A stretch of DNA of 10,632 nt from Devosia sp. (GCA_028290225.1 JAQGKH010000153.1:1-10632), one strand, 5' to 3'; counted from the first letter of the stretch, positions 1-8,041 are shown. Made by a program: numbers and translations. Notes: generated by a model not told the origin, from the sequence alone.

Positions 1-206
1 GCTGCCCCACCCGAGGTCAACAGCATCGCCGCCGACTTGACCGCCCCCATGCACAGGCAGATGACCGGCGCCCCAAGGCGCACCGGCTTGCCATCCGCCA
101 TATACTCCACCGCCGTGATGCGGTGACCGTCCGAGTGCAACCGCACCACCTCGGCATTCCGCAGCAGCGTCACATTCGGGTACTTCAACGCCTCGGCCAG
201 CCCGCG
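1..206 (-). pseudogene. Internal fragment of a second GMC oxidoreductase, out of frame with the upstream GMC gene
   Basis: On the minus strand, in a frame shifted by one base from the neighbouring GMC gene, this stretch reads SRGLAEALKYPNVTLL, then a segment ending in MGAVKSAAMLLTSGGA at the window edge. This is the central FAD-domain part of GMC oxidoreductases. It lines up with residues of the intact upstream gene around GLAAALRHDNVTLV and SAGAVQSAALLLAS, with roughly 40% identity by eye over about 65 residues. It is therefore a diverged paralogue, not a recent copy. Its N-terminal half, with the dinucleotide-binding motif, is absent, and the DNA before it is the C-terminal region of the other GMC gene. 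The right boundary (about 190-206) is approximate because both frames look GMC-like there. The remainder lies outside the window. It could be a deletion product between tandem genes or an assembly error. Confidence 0.7.
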
Positions 207-1447
207 CGACGCAGCGCCGACTTCAGCTTCTTCGTCAGATAGACATGCGCGCCGAAGTTCGACCTTTGCCAGTGCAGCACGATGCGCCCGTCCCTGACCA
301 TCACCCGGCTGTCCGGGTTCGGCAAATCCTCCGACATCGTCATCAGGTGCATCGAATATTCCGCAATGTACCGGCTCAGCCAAAGCGGCCACCCCGTTTC
401 CGCCGCCAATATCGGCCCCGTCACCTTGCCCAGCATCTGCACATTGCCCAAGGGCTTGTCGCCCGGCCCGCCCTTCAGATACCAGTCGTTGAACTGGATC
501 GTTTTCTCATACACGGAATCATTCCGCCGGAACGGGCTGAACGCCAGCACGGCCGAGATGTTGTGGTTCATGAAATTGCGCCCGACCTGATCGGAGCTGT
601 TGGCAAGACCGTTGGGCCGATCCTTGTCGGCGGAGGCCAGCAGAAGGGCGGCCGATTGCACGGCGCCCGCACTCAACACCACAATCGGGGCGGACAGTAC
701 TTCACGACCGTCATTGCGCTCGACTTCGACGCCGGTGATCTTGCCGTATTCATCGGCGATGAGCCGCGTGGCGCGGGTCCCCGTCACCAGCGTGACGTTG
801 TCGTGCCGTAGTGCGGCCGCCAGGCCGACGCTTTCGGCATCGCTCTTGGCGCCCACGGTATCGGGAAAGGCGTCCCATGGCGTCTTCGCCCGGGCCAGCC
901 AACGGTCCAAATCCACACCCAGCGGAAGGCTGGATGGGTGCAGGCCAACCGACTTCAGGCGGCGGCGGACGTCAGCTATCGCGGGCTCATCGGGAAGAGG
1001 CGGAAAGGGGTAACCGCCCGAGTGCGGCGGCTCGGTCGGATCTTCCGTTGCCGTGCCCCGGACGCGGTATAGCGTTTCGGCGGCCTGGTAGTCAGCTTCC
1101 ATATCCTCGTAGGAAATGGGCCAGCCCGGTGTGGTTCCGCCGAGGTGCCGCATCTTGGCAAAATCCTCGCGGCGATAGCGGATGAGCACGGCGCCGAAGA
1201 ATTTGGAGTTCCCACCGGCCAGATAGTAGTTGCCCGGGTTGAAGCCGCGGCCAGTGCCATCGAGCCACGTTTCCTTGGGGCGAAAATGGCCCCGGCCGAA
1301 GATCGCGCCGGCATCGCGCGCTTCGGGGCTGTCGAGCAGGCGATCGCCCCGCTCGATGATCATGATCCGGCGGCCTGAAGGCGCCAAGGCAGCAGCCATG
1401 GTGCTCCCGCCGATGCCGGAGCCGATGATGATGACATCGGGCTTCAT
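185..1447 (-). pseudogene. FAD-dependent GMC family oxidoreductase, C-terminally truncated (420 aa)
   Basis: GMC enzymes oxidise alcohol or sugar hydroxyl groups using FAD. The N-terminus has the Rossmann motif GSGIGG at residues 9-14, a glutamate ending the second strand (ERGD, 32-35) that should bind the adenosine ribose, and the GMC-typical GGNSKFFG (78-85). A central SAGAVQSAALLLAS and GRNFMNHN follow, as expected. The start of the C-terminal domain is present (HVYLTKKLKSALRRAGWP), but the frame then closes. The catalytic His-containing segment of the family (normally after NSHQCGT-like sequence) and the final FAD-contacting helix are missing. Family members of this type are normally about 500-560 residues, so about 100 are lost. 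Past the stop, the DNA codes for the middle of another GMC protein in a different frame. The ATG overlaps the ATPase stop by one base (TGATG), with no good ribosome site of its own, so translation is probably coupled. A sugar or cyclitol substrate is plausible from context. An active enzyme is unlikely as it stands. Confidence 0.8.
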
Positions 1448-2556
1448 CAGGGAATACGTGCCTCAGTCGCGGGATCGAAAACGACCGCCTTGTCCATGTT
1501 GATGGCGAACTCGAAGCGGTCGCGAGCGGCCACTGAAGCATCCGCCCGCATGCGCGCCACGACATCGCGGCCCGAGGCAGTCATGGTGACGAAGGTATCG
1601 GAACCTGCCGGCTCGGTGACGGTGACGAGGTTGGAGAACCGCTGGATGTTTTTGGACTTGCGATCCGCGCCATCAATGTCGGTGATCGCTTCGGGGCGGA
1701 TGCCGAGCATGACGTTCTTGCCATCCCAGCTGGCTAGATTGGCCTGGCTGAACTGAAGCAGCTGAGGCTTGCCTTCAACGTCCGATATCTCGGCATAGGC
1801 GAGGCCATCGCGCAGCTTGACAGTGGCGGGAAGGATGTTCATGGCCGGCGATCCCATGAATGTCGCGACAAACAGATTGGCAGGCGTATCGTAGATTTCC
1901 TTGGGGGTCCCAAGTTGCTGGATATAGCCCTTGTTCATCACGGCAATGCGGGTGGAGAGCGTCAGCGCCTCAATCTGATCGTGCGTCACATAAACGATGG
2001 TCGTTCCCAGCTTCTGATGCAGTTTCTTGATTTCGGTCCGCATGTCGACGCGCAGCTTGGCATCGAGGTTCGAGAGCGGCTCGTCGAACAGGAAGACGTC
2101 AGGCTTGCGCACCAGAGCGCGACCCATGGCAACGCGCTGACGCTGGCCGCCGGAAAGGTGCCCGGGTTTGCGTGCCAGGAGATGGTCGATCTGCAAGAGC
2201 TTGGCGACGTCGGCCAGCAGCTTGTCGCGTTCCGCCTTGGGCACGCCGTGCATCTCGAGGCCAAACGTCATGTTCTGGGCCACGGTCATGTTCGGGTACA
2301 AGGCATAGCTCTGGAAAACCATGGCGATGTTGCGTTTGGACGGATGCACCCCGTTCATGACCTGGCCACGAATGCTGATGTCGCCCGAGGTGATCGGCTC
2401 CAGCCCCGCAATCATGTTCATCAGGGTGGACTTGCCGCAGCCGGACGGGCCGACAAGCACAATGAACTCCCCCTCCTCCACCGAGATGTCGACTTCGTGC
2501 AGAACCTGCACGGAACCATAAGCCTTGGAGACGTGCGAGATATCGAGGAAACCCAT
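1447..2556 (-). CDS. Sugar ABC transporter ATP-binding protein (MalK/UgpC family, CUT1)
   Basis: This is the cytoplasmic ATPase that drives the sugar importer, working as a dimer under the two permeases encoded just upstream. All nucleotide-binding motifs are present: Walker A GPSGCGKST (36-44), Q-loop Q82 in MVFQSYALYPNMT, signature LSGGQ (134-138), Walker B VFLFDE (154-159), D-loop SNLD (162-165) and the switch histidine H192. Residues from about 235 to 369 form the extra C-terminal OB/TOBE-type domain typical of MalK and UgpC, including LGIRPEAI. The length of 369 aa is normal for the family. The gene starts 4 nt after the preceding permease stop, with AAGG about 8 nt before the ATG, and its stop overlaps the next start, so it is an internal operon gene. 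The C-terminal domain often carries regulatory contacts in this family, but nothing specific can be read here. The sugar specificity comes from the binding protein, not from this subunit. Confidence 0.95.
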   Translation of the reverse strand: MGFLDISHVSKAYGSVQVLHEVDISVEEGEFIVLVGPSGCGKSTLMNMIAGLEPITSGDISIRGQVMNGVHPSKRNIAMVFQSYALYPNMTVAQNMTFGLEMHGVPKAERDKLLADVAKLLQIDHLLARKPGHLSGGQRQRVAMGRALVRKPDVFLFDEPLSNLDAKLRVDMRTEIKKLHQKLGTTIVYVTHDQIEALTLSTRIAVMNKGYIQQLGTPKEIYDTPANLFVATFMGSPAMNILPATVKLRDGLAYAEISDVEGKPQLLQFSQANLASWDGKNVMLGIRPEAITDIDGADRKSKNIQRFSNLVTVTEPAGSDTFVTMTASGRDVVARMRADASVAARDRFEFAINMDKAVVFDPATEARIP

Positions 2557-2560
2557 GGGT

Positions 2561-3442
2561 TCAACCTTTCACGGAGCCGGCCATCAGGCCGCGAACGAAG
2601 AAACGACCGGCAACGATGTACACGAGCAAGGTGGGTAACGCGGCCATGATGGCGCCGGCGAAGTGGACGTTGTATTCGCGCACGCCGGTCGATGAATTCA
2701 CCAGGTTATTGAGCGCAACGGTCATGGGCATGGCGCTCAGGCCCGCAAATGAGGCACCGAACAGGAAATCGTTCCAGATATTGGTGAACTGCCAGATGAT
2801 CGTCACCACCGCGATCGGCCCGGAGACCGGAAGCATGATGCGCCAGAAGATGCGGAAGAACCCTGCCCCGTCAATCATGGCGGCGCGGACCAGTTCGGTG
2901 GGGAACGACGCGTAGTAGTTGCGAAAATACAGCGTCGAGAAGCCAATGCCATAAACAACGTGGACGAGCACAAGCCCCTGCGTGGTGCCGGCGATCCCCA
3001 GTAGTCCCAGGATCCGCGCCATGGGGATAAGCACGATCTGGAACGGGATGAAGCATGCAAAAAGCATCAGTCCGAACAGCAGCGTATCGCCGCGGAACCG
3101 CCATTTGGTCAGGATGTAGCCGTTCAGCGCGCCCAGGACAGTGGAAATGGCCACTGCCGGAACGACCATCAGGATGGAGTTGACGAAGTATGGCTGCAGG
3201 CCGGTGGGCGAAACGCCGACCTGGGCAGTCGACCATGCGCTCAACCAGGCCTCGATGGTCCAGTCCCTGGGGAGGCTCATCATGTTGCCGCCGGTGATCT
3301 CGCTCAAAGGCTTCAGCGAGTTCGTCAGCATGACGTAGAGCGGCAGAAGGTAGAACAGGGCGAACAGGATCAGGATCAGGTAGATGAATACCTTGGCGAT
3401 CCCGCCGGTCTTAACCGCCGTATCTTGGCTGGCGACACTCAT
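2561..3442 (-). CDS. Carbohydrate ABC transporter permease (MalG-type, CUT1)
   Basis: This is the second inner-membrane subunit of the sugar importer, 293 aa with about six hydrophobic segments. The first spans roughly residues 15-40, and others lie near 87-112, 120-145, 150-172, 205-225 and 262-285. The cytoplasmic EAA loop that docks onto the ATPase is clear at about 183-208 (ELVRAAMIDGAGFFRIFWRI, followed by MLP). The NSLKPLSEI segment after the first helix is typical of MalG-type partners. The ATG overlaps the stop of the upstream permease by four bases (ATGA), implying translational coupling and matched amounts of the two permeases. The ATPase gene follows after 4 nt. The family and role are secure. 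The transported substrate cannot be read from this subunit, although its similarity to glucose/mannose-type systems agrees with the binding protein. Confidence 0.93.
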   Translation of the reverse strand: MSVASQDTAVKTGGIAKVFIYLILILFALFYLLPLYVMLTNSLKPLSEITGGNMMSLPRDWTIEAWLSAWSTAQVGVSPTGLQPYFVNSILMVVPAVAISTVLGALNGYILTKWRFRGDTLLFGLMLFACFIPFQIVLIPMARILGLLGIAGTTQGLVLVHVVYGIGFSTLYFRNYYASFPTELVRAAMIDGAGFFRIFWRIMLPVSGPIAVVTIIWQFTNIWNDFLFGASFAGLSAMPMTVALNNLVNSSTGVREYNVHFAGAIMAALPTLLVYIVAGRFFVRGLMAGSVKG

Positions 3443-4338
3443 TTTTCTTTCCGCCCCAGTTCGGAATACAGATACGGGATCATGATGGCAGCAACCGTCA
3501 TGAGCATGATCACGGCGCTCGCTGCGCCGATGCCCATGGAATTGCGAGTGAAGGTGTAGGAATACATAAACGTGGCGGGCAGCTCGGTGGCCCGCCCAGG
3601 ACCGCCGCCAGTCAACGCGATCACAAGGTCATAGGACTTGATGGCCATGTGGAAGAGGATCACGAATGCCGACAAGAAAGCCGGGCGGAGCAGCGGGATG
3701 ACGATCCTGCGATACAGGGCAAAGTTGGACGCGCCGTCGATCTGGGCCGCCTTGAGAATTTCGTTGTCGATACCGCGCAAGCCTGCCAGGAACATGGCCA
3801 TGACAAAGCCCGAGGTCTGCCAGACCGCCGCGATGACCAGGGTATAGATCGCCATGTGGCGGTCCTTGATCCAGCCGAACTGGAAGTCGGTCCAGCCCCA
3901 CAGGTGCATGGTGTTCTCAAGGCCCAGGCCGGGATCGAGGAACCATTTCCATGCCGTTCCCGTGACAATAAATGAGAGCGCCATGGGATACAGGTAGATG
4001 GGGCGGAGCAGCCCCTCCCCCCGGATCTTCTGGTCGAGCAAAATCGCCAGGGCCAGGCCGATGACCGTGCAGATCGCGATGTACAGCGCTGCAAAGATCA
4101 CCAGGTTGATCAAGGCGGTGTTCCATGCCGGCAGGTCAAAGAGCCGTGCATAATTGTCGAACCCGACAAAGTCGAAGCTCGGCAACATCTTGGAATCCGT
4201 CAGCGACAGATATCCGGTGAAGACAATGAACCCGTAGACGAAGATCAGTATGGCAGCCACGGACGGCGCCAGCACGATCTTGGGTATGAGGTCTTGCAGG
4301 CGGGTTCGGATATCCGCGCGATTATTCTGGACAGGCAT
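3439..4338 (-). CDS. Sugar ABC transporter permease (MalF-type, CUT1; GtsB-like)
   Basis: This is the first membrane subunit of the importer, 299 aa from the start chosen here. Hydrophobic segments lie at about 21-43, 75-101, 112-134, 163-187, 216-240 and 269-290. The EAA loop is at 193-216 (EILKAAQIDGASNFALYRR), and the family motif LTGGGPGRATE is at 242-252. WKWFLDPGLGLEN and WQTSGFVMAMFLAGL resemble glucose/mannose-type permeases such as GtsB. The open frame extends upstream to 4431, but that extension is arginine- and proline-rich and runs into the intergenic stem-loop. An ideal GGGAGGG lies 5 nt before the ATG at 4338, so that start is preferred. The stop overlaps the next permease by four bases. 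It lies 111 nt downstream of the binding-protein gene, with two hairpins in between. Confidence 0.93.
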   Translation of the reverse strand: MPVQNNRADIRTRLQDLIPKIVLAPSVAAILIFVYGFIVFTGYLSLTDSKMLPSFDFVGFDNYARLFDLPAWNTALINLVIFAALYIAICTVIGLALAILLDQKIRGEGLLRPIYLYPMALSFIVTGTAWKWFLDPGLGLENTMHLWGWTDFQFGWIKDRHMAIYTLVIAAVWQTSGFVMAMFLAGLRGIDNEILKAAQIDGASNFALYRRIVIPLLRPAFLSAFVILFHMAIKSYDLVIALTGGGPGRATELPATFMYSYTFTRNSMGIGAASAVIMLMTVAAIMIPYLYSELGRKEK

Positions 4339-4342
4339 CACG

Positions 4343-4349
4343 CCCTCCC
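4343..4349 (-). promoter_or_regulatory. Strong ribosome-binding site fixing the first permease start
   Basis: On the minus strand GGGAGGG sits 5 nt (counting from GGAGG) before the ATG at 4338. It lies inside the longer open frame that begins at 4431. It is the reason the shorter 299-residue protein is annotated rather than the 330-residue reading. Confidence 0.75.
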
Positions 4350-4394
4350 AATCCATTCCGGCAAACCGACGGAAGGATACCAAAGTGGACAAGT

Positions 4395-4411
4395 GCCGCC
4401 CTGATGGCGGC
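4395..4411 (-). other. Second intra-operon stem-loop after the binding-protein gene
   Basis: GCCGCC and GGCGGC form a perfect 6-bp stem around a 5-nt loop (CTGAT on the plus strand). It lies 5 nt beyond the larger hairpin in the direction of transcription and about 57 nt before the permease start. No U-run follows, so it is more likely part of an mRNA-stabilising or attenuating tandem structure than a terminator. Confidence 0.5.
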
Positions 4412-4416
4412 CGGAT

Positions 4417-4441
4417 GGGGTCGGGCCACAAGCCCGACCCC
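4417..4441 (-). other. Perfect GC-rich hairpin just downstream of the binding-protein stop
   Basis: GGGGTCGGGC and GCCCGACCCC form a perfect 10-bp stem with a 5-nt loop, starting 8 nt past the binding-protein stop codon. There is no following U-tract, so it is unlikely to end transcription fully. In transporter operons, a hairpin here is known to protect the upstream mRNA from 3' exonucleases or partly terminate, giving more binding protein than permease. That role is inferred from position. Confidence 0.7.
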
Positions 4442-4449
4442 GGAGCGCG

Positions 4450-5700
4450 TTACTGAGCGGATTCCACAGCGTTTGCCAGCTCTTCAGCTGCAGTTTCGGC
4501 ATCGTATTCGCCGTTGAAGCTGGCCGTCACCACGTCGTAGATGGCGTTCTTGACGGCCGCCGGGTTAGCATGGCCGTGGGCCATCGAACCAAGCAACGTG
4601 CCTGCTTCTGCCGCTGCGGCGAGGTCAGCGATACCCTGCTGCCCACAGGCATCGAACTGATCACCGGGGACGTCGGTACGTGCAGGCACCGAACCCTTGA
4701 CCGTGTTGAACGCGATCTGGAAATCGGGCGACATGATCGCCGATGCCATCGCGTTCTGAGCTTCAACGGCGCTGTCAGCTACCTTGAACATGGCGAACTG
4801 ATCGGCGTTGAAGGTCACGGAACCTTCGGAGCCAGGGACGCGGAAGCACAGGAAGTCCGTGCCGGGTACCTTCTCGGCCCGCAGGAACTCGCCCTTGGCC
4901 CAGTCACCCATGATCTGGAAGGCGGCTTCCTTGTTGATGACCATGGCCGAGGCCAGGTTCCAGTCGCGGCCCGAGAAGTTGTCGTCAACAAAGCCACGAA
5001 GGGTTTCGAGGCGCTTGAAGGCTTCCACCATTTCGGGGGAATTCAGGGCGGCCGGATCCAGGTCGATGAAGGCGCGCTTGTAGAATTCCGCCCCGCCCGC
5101 ACCGATCACGATCGAGTCGAACATCGTTGCGTCCTGCCAAGGCTGACCACCATGGGCAAGGGCTGTGTAGCCTGCATCCTTGGCAGCCTGCAGGGCTGCA
5201 ACGAACTCTTCCCAGGTCTTGGGCTGCGCAAGACCGAGTTCGTCAAGGATTGCCTTGTTGGCCCAGACCCAATTGGTCGAGTGGATGTTGACCGGAGCGG
5301 CGACCCAATGGCCGTCATATTTGGAGAAGTTCTGCAGGGCGGCAGGAACAACAGCGTCCCAACCCTCAGCCGCCGCGATCTGGTCGAGATTGCCGAGCGC
5401 GTCTTCCTTGGCCCAATCCACGATATCGAAGCCAAGCATCTGCACAGCGGTCGGCGCGTCGCCAGACGTCACGCGGGCGCGCAGTACCGTCATGGCGCCT
5501 TCGCCGCCGCCGCCGGCCACTGGCATGTCAACCCAGCCGATCCCCTGGGCCGCAAGGTCTTCCTTGAGCACGTTCAAGGCAGCAGCTTCGCCGCCCGACG
5601 TCCACCAGTGCAGCACTTCCACGTCCTCAGCCATGGCGGCTCCGGACATCATCAGCATTGCGGCGGTTGCAATCGCCGTCGTCGTATAAAGTCCACGCAT
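4450..5700 (-). CDS. Sugar ABC transporter substrate-binding protein (family 1, GtsA-like glucose/mannose type)
   Basis: This is the periplasmic receptor that captures the solute and delivers it to the two permeases. Residues 1-24 form a Sec signal peptide (hydrophobic core ATAAMLMMSGAA) with a likely cut after AMA, before E25. The mature start VEVLHWWTSGGEAAA, the glycine-rich VAGGGGEGAMTVLRAR near 61-76, and IHSTNWVWANKAILDE (139-154) match the GtsA-type glucose/mannose-binding proteins. W32, W33, N143, W144 and W188 are candidate sugar-stacking or hydrogen-bonding residues. KGSVPAR (335-341) is a hinge-region motif common in this family. C285 and C352 are placed like a disulfide pair. The 416-aa length is normal. 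GGGAGG lies 6 nt before the ATG, the strongest start in the operon. It follows the aldehyde dehydrogenase by 44 nt and is followed by two hairpins. The true ligand could be another hexose or a sugar derivative. Confidence 0.93.
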   Translation of the reverse strand: MRGLYTTTAIATAAMLMMSGAAMAEDVEVLHWWTSGGEAAALNVLKEDLAAQGIGWVDMPVAGGGGEGAMTVLRARVTSGDAPTAVQMLGFDIVDWAKEDALGNLDQIAAAEGWDAVVPAALQNFSKYDGHWVAAPVNIHSTNWVWANKAILDELGLAQPKTWEEFVAALQAAKDAGYTALAHGGQPWQDATMFDSIVIGAGGAEFYKRAFIDLDPAALNSPEMVEAFKRLETLRGFVDDNFSGRDWNLASAMVINKEAAFQIMGDWAKGEFLRAEKVPGTDFLCFRVPGSEGSVTFNADQFAMFKVADSAVEAQNAMASAIMSPDFQIAFNTVKGSVPARTDVPGDQFDACGQQGIADLAAAAEAGTLLGSMAHGHANPAAVKNAIYDVVTASFNGEYDAETAAEELANAVESAQ

Positions 5701-5706
5701 TAGGTA

Positions 5707-5712
5707 CCTCCC
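5707..5712 (-). promoter_or_regulatory. Strong ribosome-binding site of the binding-protein gene
   Basis: GGGAGG on the minus strand, 6 nt before the ATG at 5700, in the 44-nt gap after the aldehyde dehydrogenase. It is one of the two best Shine-Dalgarno sequences in the operon and suits the need for excess periplasmic protein. No convincing promoter or terminator is seen in this gap. Confidence 0.7.
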
Positions 5713-5744
5713 TGTAGATGCGTTCCTGCTCCCCCGATCACCGA

Positions 5745-7271
5745 TCAGAGGGGTTTAACCCAAGGTGCCCGGGTGCGCCCGATGCGCATGACGAGTGATT
5801 TCACCTCGAGAAATTCTTCCAGGCCGTAGGATCCGATCTCGCGACCCTGGCCGCTTTCTTTCATCCCGCCGAATGTCAGTTCGGGAAAACCGTCCATCCA
5901 GGTATTGCTCCAAACGGTGCCTGCCTGAACGCGCCGCGAGAATTCCAGCACGGTATGGACATTTTCGCTCCATACGCCGGCAGACAGACCATAGCTGGCG
6001 TTGTTGGCGATGCTGATCGCTTCGTCCATCGTCCGGAATGTCAGCACCGAGAGGACGGGGCCGAAGACTTCCTCACGCGCGATAGCCATATCGGCAGTGA
6101 CGCCGGTGATCACGGTGGGCTGATAAAAATCTCCCTGGAGGCCGGGCACATCCAGCCGCTCGCCGCCGAGCGCCACCGTAGCGCCAGCAGCAACAGCCGC
6201 CTTGACGTAGCCGTCGACCTTTTCGTGATGCTGAGGGGTGACCATGGCACCCACTTGGGTGCGCGGATCGAGTGGATCGCCAAAGGCGACCTGCCTGGAC
6301 AATTCGATTACACGGGCGGTGAACGCCTCGGCGACATCCTCGTGCACAATGATGCGGCTGCCCGAATTGCAGCATTCGCCGGCGTTGAAATAGACGCCGA
6401 ATGCCACCGCGTCGGCGGCGCTTTCGAGATCGGCATCGGGGAAGATCACCTGCGGGTTTTTCCCGCCGAGCTCGAGCGCAACCTTCTTGAGGGTCGCCGA
6501 GGCGGCAGCGGAGATGGTCTTGCCGACAGCGGTGGAGCCGGTGAAGGTGATCATGTCGACGTCGCGATGAGACGACATCAGCGAGCCAACGGGCTGGCCA
6601 TAGCCAAGCACGATGTTCACAACTCCGGCCGGCACGCCCGCTTCATCGAGGAGTTCGGCGAGCATGGCCGTGGTCGAGGGCGTCATCTCGGATGGCTTGA
6701 CCACGCAGGTGCAGCCAGCGGCCAAGGCAAAGGGCAGTTTCTGGCTGAGGATCCAGAAGGGGAAGTTCCAGGGCGTGATGATGGAGACGACGCCGATCGG
6801 CTCCTTGACGACAACACCCAGGATGTCCTCCCCCAGCGTGTTGTGGCTGTCTCCCTTGGTCGTGCGTGCCAGGGATGCCGCGTAGCGCCAGAGGTCGGCA
6901 GATCCAGAGATTTCGCCGGTGGCCTGGGTGATCGGCTTGCCGGTTTCAAGGGTTTCGATCAGGGCGAAGCGTTCCACATTCGCCTCGATCAAGGCCGCGA
7001 CCTTGAGCAGGACTCCTGCCCGCTCCTTGGCGGAAATGCGGCTCCAGATGCCGCTATCGAACGCGGCACGCGCCGCGTGAATGGCCGCCTCGGTTTCGAG
7101 CTCGGAACCCTTGGCGTTGTGGCTCACCACCACGCCGTGGGAGGGGGCGATGCGTTGGAAGGTTTCCCCGTTAGCGCTGTCCTGCCATTTCCCGTTGATG
7201 AAATGACGCCCGACATACGGTTGGGTGGGCAGACCGGTCTGGGTCGATGGAATAACGGTCATGGCGGTCAT
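5745..7271 (-). CDS. NAD(P)-dependent aldehyde dehydrogenase
   Basis: Oxidises an aldehyde to its carboxylic acid with NAD(P)+ in the cytoplasm. Counting from the ATG at 7271 (508 aa), the catalytic set is complete: N169 in TPWNFPFW, general base E267 in ELGGKNPQ, nucleophile C301 in FNAGECCNSGSR, and E401 in EEVFGPVLS. KPSEMTPST (192-200) and FTGSTAVGK (243-251) form the cofactor-binding region. Overall it resembles the betaine-aldehyde and gamma-aminobutyraldehyde type of class, but that does not settle the substrate. A TTG at 7277 would add two residues, and an in-frame ATG at 7262 is another option. The ATG at 7271 is preferred, since AGGA lies 8 nt upstream and the preceding stop is only 2 nt away. 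It sits between the CoA enzymes and the sugar importer, so its product acid could be the substrate of the CoA-transferase. Confidence 0.93.
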   Translation of the reverse strand: MTAMTVIPSTQTGLPTQPYVGRHFINGKWQDSANGETFQRIAPSHGVVVSHNAKGSELETEAAIHAARAAFDSGIWSRISAKERAGVLLKVAALIEANVERFALIETLETGKPITQATGEISGSADLWRYAASLARTTKGDSHNTLGEDILGVVVKEPIGVVSIITPWNFPFWILSQKLPFALAAGCTCVVKPSEMTPSTTAMLAELLDEAGVPAGVVNIVLGYGQPVGSLMSSHRDVDMITFTGSTAVGKTISAAASATLKKVALELGGKNPQVIFPDADLESAADAVAFGVYFNAGECCNSGSRIIVHEDVAEAFTARVIELSRQVAFGDPLDPRTQVGAMVTPQHHEKVDGYVKAAVAAGATVALGGERLDVPGLQGDFYQPTVITGVTADMAIAREEVFGPVLSVLTFRTMDEAISIANNASYGLSAGVWSENVHTVLEFSRRVQAGTVWSNTWMDGFPELTFGGMKESGQGREIGSYGLEEFLEVKSLVMRIGRTRAPWVKPL

Positions 7272-7273
7272 GA

Positions 7274-8041
7274 TCAATTTCCTGGAAATTGGGGTTGGCG
7301 CTTGTCGCGGAAGGCAGCAACGCCCTCGGCCCGGTCGCTGCTGGCCGCGATGGCAGCGCTTCCGAGGGCTTCGATCATCGCCCCGGCATCTTCGCCGCGG
7401 GCCGCGTGAATCATGGATTTGGCGATTTCAACAGCCCGCGGCGACAACTGGCAGACGCGCGCTGCCATGGCATCAGCGGCGGCACGCGGATCCTCGGCCA
7501 CCTCGGCTGCAAAGCCGACCTGCAAGGCACGATCCGCCCCGATGCGGCGGCCGAAAATGGCCATTTCCTTGAGCATCGCCTCGGGCAGCAGCCGAGCCAG
7601 GCGCTGCGTGCCCGACCAACCCGGGACTATGCCGATGCCCGCTTCGGGCAAGGCTATCGTCGCGCGCGGGGCCAGGACGCGGGCATCGCAAGCTGCAGCA
7701 AGTTCGAGCCCACCGCCGAACGCGTGAGCGTTGACGACGGCAATGGTCGGCTTCGAGAGCCGAGCGAGCCGGTCGAACATACGATGGCCGCCACGCACCC
7801 AATTGCGGGCGAACTGAGCCGGGGTAAGATCGCCCCAGCCATTGATATCGGCGCCCGAGCAGAATGCCTTGGACGGCACGGCGGTCACCAATACACAGGC
7901 GATGTCCGCGTCATTCTCCAGCTTTTCCAGATGAGCGGAAAACTGGGAAAGCATCTCGACCGTGAAGGCGTTGAGCTTGGCCGGGTTATCGAGGCGTATT
8001 TCGGCTACGCGCCCGTTCACTTCGAAATGAACCTGGCTCAT
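7274..8041 (-). CDS. Enoyl-CoA hydratase/isomerase family protein
   Basis: A crotonase-fold enzyme acting on acyl-CoA thioesters, most simply adding water across a 2-enoyl-CoA double bond. The 255-aa length is standard. The oxyanion-hole segments are KAFCSGADI (58-66) and AFGGGLELA (107-115). Both catalytic glutamates of true hydratases are in place: E113 in GGGLELAAACD and E133 in ALPEAGIGIVPG. Both being kept argues against the feruloyl-CoA hydratase/aldolase subgroup, which lacks the first, and favours classical hydratase chemistry. An isomerase or another crotonase activity remains possible. The start overlaps the CoA-transferase stop by four bases (ATGA), and the stop lies 2 nt from the aldehyde dehydrogenase start, so the three are co-translated. 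No thiolase, acyl-CoA dehydrogenase or hydroxyacyl-CoA dehydrogenase lies beside it, so it does not belong to a full beta-oxidation set in this window. Confidence 0.92.
   Translation of the reverse strand: MSQVHFEVNGRVAEIRLDNPAKLNAFTVEMLSQFSAHLEKLENDADIACVLVTAVPSKAFCSGADINGWGDLTPAQFARNWVRGGHRMFDRLARLSKPTIAVVNAHAFGGGLELAAACDARVLAPRATIALPEAGIGIVPGWSGTQRLARLLPEAMLKEMAIFGRRIGADRALQVGFAAEVAEDPRAAADAMAARVCQLSPRAVEIAKSMIHAARGEDAGAMIEALGSAAIAASSDRAEGVAAFRDKRQPQFPGN

Noticed and set aside
4339..4431. N-terminal extension of the first permease to 330 residues
   Set aside because: The extra residues are not membrane- or transporter-like, they begin inside the intergenic hairpin, and a near-ideal ribosome site directs the start at 4338.
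5729..5748. Repeat GATCACCGATC near the end of the aldehyde dehydrogenase as a terminator
   Set aside because: It is a short direct repeat, not a stable inverted one, and has no T-run in either direction. The genes on both sides look co-transcribed.
5955..7409. Open frame of 484 codons on the plus strand
   Set aside because: It is opposite the aldehyde dehydrogenase and part of the hydratase, both with complete catalytic motifs. The composition is typical of a shadow frame.
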